Part shown: piece after piece, positions 7,198 to 11,827 of the stretch
Layout: every line of letters begins with the position of its first letter
Position numbering within the stretch: position 1 is the first letter of the stretch
Assembly (NCBI GenBank): GCA_964393335.1
Contig: CAYMTN010000173.1
Span: forward strand, 1 to 11,827
Reading direction: 5' to 3'
Source of the DNA: CAYMTN01 sp964393335
GTDB lineage: Bacteria; Chloroflexota; Anaerolineae; Aggregatilineales; Aggregatilineaceae
DNA: 11,827 nucleotides
Notes under the pieces: generated by a model
Database searches by the model: none
What the model saw: only the letters and a program-made list of their open reading frames with translations
Told to the model about the DNA's origin: nothing
Program-made: the position numbers and the translations under genes

Positions 7198-8343
7198 TTG
7201 AAAGTAACACAGATTTCGCCGCCGATTCCCCGCCACAGTCCGTTTTACCCGCTCTTTCTGGTGTTGTTATTCCTGACAAGCACGCTCACCGCCTACAACG
7301 CGATCCGGCCAATCAATCACCTCGACTGGGTGACAACCGCGCAGCTTGTCCGTTACATGACGCGCCTGGAAAACCCTTACGATGACACGCTCGGCATGGA
7401 CCCCGATTTGCAGGTATATGACGTGGAGTACGAAAACCTACCGTACGCGCCCTGGTCCGTGTTTTATTTCGGGACGGTGGCCTATTTTTCGACGCGCATG
7501 ATCCTGGCGCTGACCGTTGCTGTTTTTGTCGTGGTAATGGTTGACTTCGGCAGGTTGTTTGCGCTGGTGCTGATTTTGCATCCCACGTTTTGGATGCTGC
7601 TGGCATCGGGCAACACCGATTTTTTGGTGAATGGCGTGGGCCTGTGGCTGATTTTCCGAGGGGTGCGCGGCGCGCGGTTGGGCATTGCGATCATGCTCCT
7701 GGCGATCAAACCGCAGGTGCTGCCCTTTTTGATCGCGTTGGAATGCGTGCGTATTGTGTGGGAACACGACTGGAAAGCCGCGCTGACGATGGCCTTGATC
7801 TTCGGGGTATCCGTTGCGCTGTTTCCCCACTGGCTCGATTGGCCGCGGGACACGCTGTCATCCTATGTGGGCGTCGTGCGCGGCGTCAAAACGGCGGATG
7901 ATGTGAAGTTCGGCGGCGGGTATCCTTTTTCAGTATTTGGGGCGTGGGGGGTGCTGCCCGCGCTGGGCGTGACCGCCGTGATTCTGGCGCTCATGGTGCG
8001 GCGGCTCACGGAATGGCGCACGCTGGCGGTGCTGCTCGGTTTTGTGTGGACGCCATACGTAAACCCCTATAGTTATGCGGTGCTGCTGATCCTGTTTCGT
8101 AAGACTCCGGCCTGGCGCACAGCATTGTACCTGGCGCTCAGCCTCGCCGCGCTCCCCGTTTTTTTCACGGAGTGGCACCGGTATGAGCGGTATGGCGTGC
8201 TGTTGTTTTTGCTGTTGGCAGCCTTGCTGACCGCGCCCATGCCGGATCAAACCGAAGAAGCGATCGCGCGGCGGCATCATGTGCCGGTTCTGCCGCCGGT
8301 CAAATGGGCGCGCACGCGCCTGGTACGAGACTCTGGCCGGTAA
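7198..8343 (+). CDS. multi-pass membrane glycosyltransferase, GT87-like (DUF2029 type)
   Basis: This 381-residue integral membrane protein has about nine hydrophobic segments spread from residue 17 to 345. GT-C features are visible: an acidic residue in the first outer loop (D43 in NHLDW), the ENPYD stretch (58-62) common to GT87-like proteins, GNTDFL (138-143) and IKPQ (170-173). Family members transfer sugars from polyprenyl-phosphate donors on the outer face of the membrane. The donor could be the lipid-linked sugar made by the DPM-like enzyme encoded opposite, but this is inference. It starts with TTG at 7198, preceded by GTGAGG with 5 nt spacing; no ATG in frame would leave the first helix intact. 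The hydrophilic basic tail (about 350-381) probably lies in the cytoplasm. Exact family assignment is moderate. Confidence 0.75.
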   Translation: MKVTQISPPIPRHSPFYPLFLVLLFLTSTLTAYNAIRPINHLDWVTTAQLVRYMTRLENPYDDTLGMDPDLQVYDVEYENLPYAPWSVFYFGTVAYFSTRMILALTVAVFVVVMVDFGRLFALVLILHPTFWMLLASGNTDFLVNGVGLWLIFRGVRGARLGIAIMLLAIKPQVLPFLIALECVRIVWEHDWKAALTMALIFGVSVALFPHWLDWPRDTLSSYVGVVRGVKTADDVKFGGGYPFSVFGAWGVLPALGVTAVILALMVRRLTEWRTLAVLLGFVWTPYVNPYSYAVLLILFRKTPAWRTALYLALSLAALPVFFTEWHRYERYGVLLFLLLAALLTAPMPDQTEEAIARRHHVPVLPPVKWARTRLVRDSGR

Positions 8344-8396
8344 CGACGCGATTGCGTGTAATGTTCGAGTTTTGTATAGTTATTCAAAATTACTGT

Positions 8397-8425
8397 TTGC
8401 CTTCTGCGCAGGTTAGTTTTATAAT
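8397..8425 (+). promoter_or_regulatory. promoter P1 upstream of malE
   Basis: TTGCCT (8397-8402), 17-nt spacer and a perfect TATAAT (8420-8425). Transcription would begin near 8432, leaving a leader of about 440 nt before malE. Confidence 0.55.
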
Positions 8426-8426
8426 T

Positions 8427-8445
8427 CCGTTGATAGAGGGAACGG
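8427..8445. repeat. inverted repeat at the predicted P1 start, possible operator
   Basis: CCGTT (8427-8431) and AACGG (8441-8445) are exact inverted arms around a 9-nt spacer, beginning 2 bp after the TATAAT of P1. That is a normal place for a repressor site. In RNA it could instead form a short 5-prime hairpin. It lacks the central CG symmetry of classical LacI/CcpA operators. Confidence 0.3.
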
Positions 8446-8468
8446 TTTACTAAGCACATTGGTAGTAG

Positions 8469-8497
8469 TTGACGAAACCTGCGAAAAAATGAATAGT
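8469..8497 (+). promoter_or_regulatory. promoter P2 upstream of malE
   Basis: TTGACG (8469-8474, 5 of 6) and AATAGT (8492-8497, 4 of 6) are separated by 17 nt. Start would be near 8504, about 72 bp downstream of the P1 start. Together they suggest tandem promoters with a long common leader. Confidence 0.45.
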
Positions 8498-8555
8498 ATT
8501 GCCTTTAAGATCGTCCAACCGATGCTTTATTCCTCACAGTGCCCGAACCATACAA

Positions 8556-8590
8556 GGGCCGCCGGTGCGGCTTGTCGTTGTTCTCTCCCT
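8556..8590 (+). terminator. possible attenuator-like hairpin in the malE leader
   Basis: GCCGC-CGGT-GCGGC (8558-8571) forms a compact GC hairpin, extendable by two G-U pairs, and is followed by the T-rich stretch TTGTCGTTGTTCTC. It lies downstream of both P1 and P2 and about 300 nt before malE, so it could end transcripts early. The T tract is interrupted, so termination may be partial or absent. The remaining leader (8590-8873) shows no gene that I can support, only purine-rich Shine-Dalgarno-like runs near 8756-8775 without a suitable start codon. Confidence 0.3.
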
Positions 8591-8873
8591 GCCGCTATGC
8601 CAGTTTCACACAGGATTCCCAAGATGAGGGCTAGCGTATGATCTGTTGTCCGCCAACACGGGGTTGCCGGGCAGTGTTTTGTTGTAAACCAACCGATCCG
8701 ACGCTAGATCGAAGTCGACTATCATGTGTTCACCTGCAGCAGTTTCCGACGGAGTGGAAGGAGATACAAAGGAGCGATAGTCCAGCCAATGCCATGTACA
8801 GGCCCGTACGTTGCGAAAGTTAGTTGCAGTTCGAGTCACGTTCGATCAAACAAAAACTAATGGAGAGCAAAAC

Positions 8874-10088
8874 ATGAAGAAGCGTTTGTCTTTGATTTTG
8901 GTAGTTATTATGGTCCTGAGTGCGCTGCCGCTCACGTCGATCTCAGCGCAGAACGAAGCCCCGACGCTCTTGATCTGGGCAGATGAAACCCGCGCAGCCG
9001 TTATCGAGGAACTCGGCGCCAGCTTTGAAGAAGAATATGGCGTGACCCTCACGGTGCAGCAGCTTGGTTTCCCTGACATCCGTGACCAGTTGCGGATCGC
9101 CGGTCCGGCGGGCGAGGGCCCGGATATTATCGTCGGCGCGCATGACTGGGTAGGCGAGCTGGTGACGAATGGCCTGCTGGCCCCGGTCGACCTGGGCGAT
9201 AAGGTGGATCTGTTCGCGCCGGCTGCTATCAGTGCTTTCAGTTGGGACGGTGAGCTGTACGGTGTGCCGTACGCGATTGAGAACATCGGCCTCTTCTACA
9301 ACACCGACCTGGTCGAGACCCCGCCCGCGACCTGGGACGAGGTCCGCACGATGTCGCAGGAGATCATGGACTCCGGCGCGGCGCAGTACGGGTTTATCCG
9401 CCAGGAAGGCGATCCCTACCACTTCTACCCGATCCAGACGGCGTTCGGCGGTTATATCTTTGGCCTGGACGAAAACGGCAACTACACGGCGGACGACATC
9501 GGCGTGGATAACGCTGGTTCGGTGGCGTCGTTGCAGTGGCTTCAGGGCATGATTAAAGATGGTCTGATCCCGACCGGCCTGGACGGTGACGCGGCGACTA
9601 CTTTGTTCCAGAGCGGTGATGCTGCCATGTTCATCACCGGCCCGTGGAACCTGGGCAATTTCCTGGATGAAGGCGTCCCCTTCCAGATCGCCCCGATCCC
9701 GGCTGGCCCTGAGGGCGAACCGGGCCGCCCGTTCCTCGGCGTGCAGGCCTTCATGGTCAGCGCCTTCAGCGAGAACCCGCTGCTGGCCCAGGCCTTCCTG
9801 ACCGAGTTTGTCGGGTCAGAAGACGTCCAGCTTGCGCTGTACCAGCAGGGCGACCGCGCCCCGGCGCTGCTCTCGGCGCAGGAAAAGATCGACGATCCGT
9901 ACCTGGCACAGTTGGCGGTGGCGGCTGAAGTTGGCCTGCCGATGCCCGCTATCCCCGCGATGGCGGCGGTGTGGACTGCCTGGGGCAACGCGATTATCCT
10001 GGCGGCGCAGGACCCGGAAGCCGATGCGGCTGATCTGGCGTCACTGGCTGCCGAAGCGATTCGGGAAGCTGCTGCCCCGGCTCAATAA
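8874..10088 (+). CDS. malE: maltose/maltodextrin-type ABC transporter substrate-binding protein
   Basis: This 404-residue extracellular solute-binding protein of family 1 captures sugar outside the membrane and delivers it to the MalF/MalG permease. MalE-type segments occur in order: GPDIIVGAHDW (82-92), YGVPYAIENIGLFYN (129-143), AMFITGPWN (251-259), GRPFLGVQAF (284-293) and GLPMPAIPAM (354-363), the last two matching conserved maltose-binding-protein regions. A signal peptide covers residues 1-25 (basic MKKR, hydrophobic core, SISA end) and suggests signal peptidase I cleavage before Q26. There is no lipobox cysteine and indeed no cysteine at all. The start ATG at 8874 has GGAGAG with 6 nt spacing; an in-frame TTG at 8811 would bury the signal peptide. 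malF follows after 171 nt. The exact sugar cannot be read from sequence. Confidence 0.93.
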   Translation: MKKRLSLILVVIMVLSALPLTSISAQNEAPTLLIWADETRAAVIEELGASFEEEYGVTLTVQQLGFPDIRDQLRIAGPAGEGPDIIVGAHDWVGELVTNGLLAPVDLGDKVDLFAPAAISAFSWDGELYGVPYAIENIGLFYNTDLVETPPATWDEVRTMSQEIMDSGAAQYGFIRQEGDPYHFYPIQTAFGGYIFGLDENGNYTADDIGVDNAGSVASLQWLQGMIKDGLIPTGLDGDAATTLFQSGDAAMFITGPWNLGNFLDEGVPFQIAPIPAGPEGEPGRPFLGVQAFMVSAFSENPLLAQAFLTEFVGSEDVQLALYQQGDRAPALLSAQEKIDDPYLAQLAVAAEVGLPMPAIPAMAAVWTAWGNAIILAAQDPEADAADLASLAAEAIREAAAPAQ

Positions 10089-10094
10089 GCTGGA

Positions 10095-10171
10095 GGCCGG
10101 CAGAGTTATTCTGCGTACCAGTTAGATAGTCCCAAACAGGGTCGGTGGAGATGGGTTCTGCCGGCCCTGTT
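10095..10171 (+). other. stem-loop with competing pairing in the malE-malF gap
   Basis: RNA from 10135-10150 can pair with 10156-10171 around a 5-nt loop, giving a 16-bp stem with four G-U pairs. Its right arm also pairs perfectly with GGCCGGCAGA at 10095-10104 (via 10157-10166), while that left segment can form its own small hairpin, GCAGA-GTTAT-TCTGC (10100-10114). No T tract follows, so this is more likely an mRNA-stabilising or processing element than a full terminator. It is well placed to keep malE expression above that of malF. Confidence 0.5.
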
Positions 10172-10199
10172 ACCAAATAGCCCCTGGCAACCAAATGCG

Positions 10200-10259
10200 A
10201 AAGGAGAGAAGCGCGTATCCGGTCCCAGGTTTTGCGAAACCGTGTGCGCTAAATTCCCA
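10200..10259 (+). promoter_or_regulatory. hairpin-bridged ribosome binding site of malF
   Basis: AAAGGAGAG (10200-10208) is a strong Shine-Dalgarno sequence with no usable start codon at normal distance. Between it and the malF ATG, AGCGC (10210-10214) pairs with GCGCT (10246-10250), extendable by two G-U pairs, and inside GGTTT (10228-10232) pairs with AAACC (10237-10241). Folding would leave about 10 nt between the Shine-Dalgarno sequence and ATG 10260. No other Shine-Dalgarno sequence is near that ATG. Confidence 0.4.
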
Positions 10260-11827
10260 ATGGCAACAGATACGACTACCCAGGACGTGTCACCCAGAGG
10301 TCCGGCAGCGATATTCGCAGGCTCTGCCGTGACGGTCGTGCTGCGTTTGATCGTGTTGGCAGCGATAGACGCTTTCACGATCTGGTTTGTAGCGCAGTTG
10401 ATAGGCAACGAGGAATGGATCCTTGCCTTGTTTCTCGCGGTGGTCACGCTCGGCCTGAACGCAGCGTTTTTGCTCGATGGACTATATCCTTATCGCTGGT
10501 TTTCACCCGGCCTGGCGTTACTGGTCCTAATGATTATTTATCCGACCATTTTTACCGTTTACGTGGCCTTTACTAACTATCGAGATGGCAACCTGCTCAC
10601 GCGCAGCCAGGCGCAGGATGTGCTGTTGGACCGGCTCTACCTGCCACCTGATACGACTACCTATAGCTGGACGGCTTTTCGCTCGACCGACGATCCAAAT
10701 AAATATGCACTGTGGTTGATCCCGGATGCTGGCACGGGTGGCGAGCCGATTTTTGCCGAGGCTGGCAAAGTGATCCCGGCCAGCGAGATCGATCTCGGCG
10801 CTAACCAGCTTGATGAGAATGGTATCCCGACCGCCCTGCCGGGCTACGAGCGCGTGCCGCGCGCCCAGACGTTCGCCATCCTGGACAGCGTGCTTTCGCA
10901 AACGGAGTTTGGCGAACCGGGCAATGTCATCAAGCTGAACCCCAAGAACCCGATCCAACAGGCTGGCGTGTTTCGTGAGAAATATACGCTGAACAAAGAC
11001 GGCTCGCTGTTTGACAACGAAACCGGCGTGTTGTACACGGCCAAACAAGGTACCTACACACCCGTTGAGGGACCCTATGTAAACGCGGAAGGGCAGATCA
11101 CGGACGCCGATGGGCAGCCACTTGAAGTCATTCGCCCCGGTTATTATGTCGTGACCGGGTTTGAAAACTTCAAGCATCTGGTCACCGACGACCGGATTCG
11201 CGGCCCCTTCCTGCGCGTGTTTATCTGGACCTTTGCCCATGCGTTTTTCACAGTCTTCCTTACCTTCTGGCTGGGTCTGTTCTTGGCGGTGATTCTAAAC
11301 GCGAAATTCACGCCGGGGCGCGGTCTCTTGCGGACGCTGCTGCTGGTGCCCTACGCGATTCCCCCATTCATCAGCGTGCTGGTGTGGAAAGGGCTGTTGA
11401 ACGAACAGCTAGGTGTCGTCAACAAAACGATCCAAAGCGTTTTCGGCGTCTCCGGTCCGCAGTGGACGTCTAACCAGTGGTGGGTCAAGGTTGCCATCCT
11501 GCTGATTCAGCTCTGGCTGGGCTTCCCATACATGATGCTGATCTGCACCGGAGCGCTGCAATCGATCCCGAACGACATTTACGAGGCCGCGCGGGTGGAT
11601 GGTGCCAGCGTGAGCCAGCAGTTCCGGCACCTGACGCTGCCGCTGCTGCTGGTGGCGGTCGGCCCGCTGCTGATCGCGTCGTTTGCGTTCAACTTCAACA
11701 ACTTCACCATCGTCGAACTGTTCAACAAGGGGCAGCCCCCGATCTCCCCGGATTCGGCGGCAGGGCACAGCGACATTCTGATCACCTACACGTATGAACT
11801 GGCGTTCGGCAGCGGGCGCGGCGCTGA
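10260..11827 (+). CDS. malF: maltose/maltodextrin-type ABC transporter permease MalF (3-prime end outside window)
   Basis: The reading frame is open for 522 codons to the window edge, so the stop is missing. Membrane segments appear near residues 23-45, 54-72 and 83-104. They are followed by a large hydrophilic loop (about 105-315), like the periplasmic P2 domain of MalF, and then the permease core from about 320. The EAA loop that contacts the ATPase is at 442-461 (EAARVDGA, then LTLPLL). It would form the sugar channel with MalG, probably encoded just downstream, using substrate from MalE. The frame is the same as malE and stays open back to the malE stop. ATG 10260 is the best start, because no upstream ATG is in frame; GTG 10242 is the alternative. 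Over 522 residues, it is slightly longer than E. coli MalF (514). Confidence 0.93.
   Translation, partial: MATDTTTQDVSPRGPAAIFAGSAVTVVLRLIVLAAIDAFTIWFVAQLIGNEEWILALFLAVVTLGLNAAFLLDGLYPYRWFSPGLALLVLMIIYPTIFTVYVAFTNYRDGNLLTRSQAQDVLLDRLYLPPDTTTYSWTAFRSTDDPNKYALWLIPDAGTGGEPIFAEAGKVIPASEIDLGANQLDENGIPTALPGYERVPRAQTFAILDSVLSQTEFGEPGNVIKLNPKNPIQQAGVFREKYTLNKDGSLFDNETGVLYTAKQGTYTPVEGPYVNAEGQITDADGQPLEVIRPGYYVVTGFENFKHLVTDDRIRGPFLRVFIWTFAHAFFTVFLTFWLGLFLAVILNAKFTPGRGLLRTLLLVPYAIPPFISVLVWKGLLNEQLGVVNKTIQSVFGVSGPQWTSNQWWVKVAILLIQLWLGFPYMMLICTGALQSIPNDIYEAARVDGASVSQQFRHLTLPLLLVAVGPLLIASFAFNFNNFTIVELFNKGQPPISPDSAAGHSDILITYTYELAFGSGRGA

Noticed and set aside
8307..8320. GGCGCG-CA-CGCGCC palindrome near the end of the GT87-like gene
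   Set aside because: It lies inside coding sequence, its loop would be too short, and no T tract follows; probably a by-product of Gly/Ala/Arg codons.
8829..8840. AGTTCGAGTCAC resembling a tRNA T-loop
   Set aside because: The flanking bases do not pair as a T stem, and no acceptor or anticodon arms can be found around it.
8789..8860. 23-codon frame ending just before the malE Shine-Dalgarno, possible leader peptide
   Set aside because: No Shine-Dalgarno at proper spacing and no codon pattern suggestive of attenuation control; likely chance.
10195..10332. 45-codon frame starting near the orphan Shine-Dalgarno and overlapping the malF start
   Set aside because: Its ATG lies before, not after, the Shine-Dalgarno sequence, and the product has no recognisable features.
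10527..11240. Open frame of 237 codons on the minus strand
   Set aside because: Antisense to malF, whose frame continues to the window edge with a permease EAA loop; the antisense product has no recognisable domain.

Overview
The window shows three transcription units of a GC-rich bacterium. The combination of an ACS-type carbon monoxide dehydrogenase, a surface-glycan cluster and a maltose-type ABC importer suits a strictly anaerobic or facultative heterotroph. I lean towards Chloroflexota (an Anaerolineae-like lineage) from the general look of the proteins. That is inference; there is no rRNA or marker gene here to settle it. I see no mobile elements, CRISPR arrays or tRNA/rRNA genes.

Left part, minus strand (2478 down to 1): a tight C1 operon. 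A 131-residue protein with a heavy-metal-associated (HMA) fold but no CxxC motif is followed 4 bp later by cooS (Ni-Fe CO dehydrogenase, all cluster ligands present), and then 11 bp later by the first 17 codons of what looks like the acetyl-CoA synthase subunit acsB. Upstream lie two near-consensus CRP/FNR-family boxes, 74 bp apart centre to centre (about seven helical turns). The nearer one abuts a candidate -35 element in a class-II-like position.

Centre, minus strand (7080 down to 2789): a translationally coupled glycan cassette made of a polysaccharide flippase, a DPM/ArnC-type family 2 glycosyltransferase with two C-terminal membrane helices, and an unusual fusion of a class II glutamine amidotransferase to a WbpG/PseA-type N-acetyl-sugar amidotransferase. 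A GT87-like membrane glycosyltransferase is divergently transcribed at 7198-8343 (plus) and probably belongs to the same surface-glycan function.

Right part, plus strand (8344-11827): about 530 bp without a gene but with two good sigma70-like promoters, a palindrome at the predicted start of transcription and a possible attenuator. Next come malE (maltose/maltodextrin-type binding protein) and malF, which runs off the window end and so has no stop codon. The 171-nt malE-malF gap is rich in RNA structure: a 16-bp stem-loop with a competing alternative pairing, then a strong Shine-Dalgarno sequence separated from the malF ATG by a hairpin that would bring the two together.

The observations most worth following are the CXXC-less HMA protein coupled to CooS, the paired CRP-type boxes in front of that operon, the class II GATase/WbpG fusion, and the hairpin-bridged ribosome binding site of malF.
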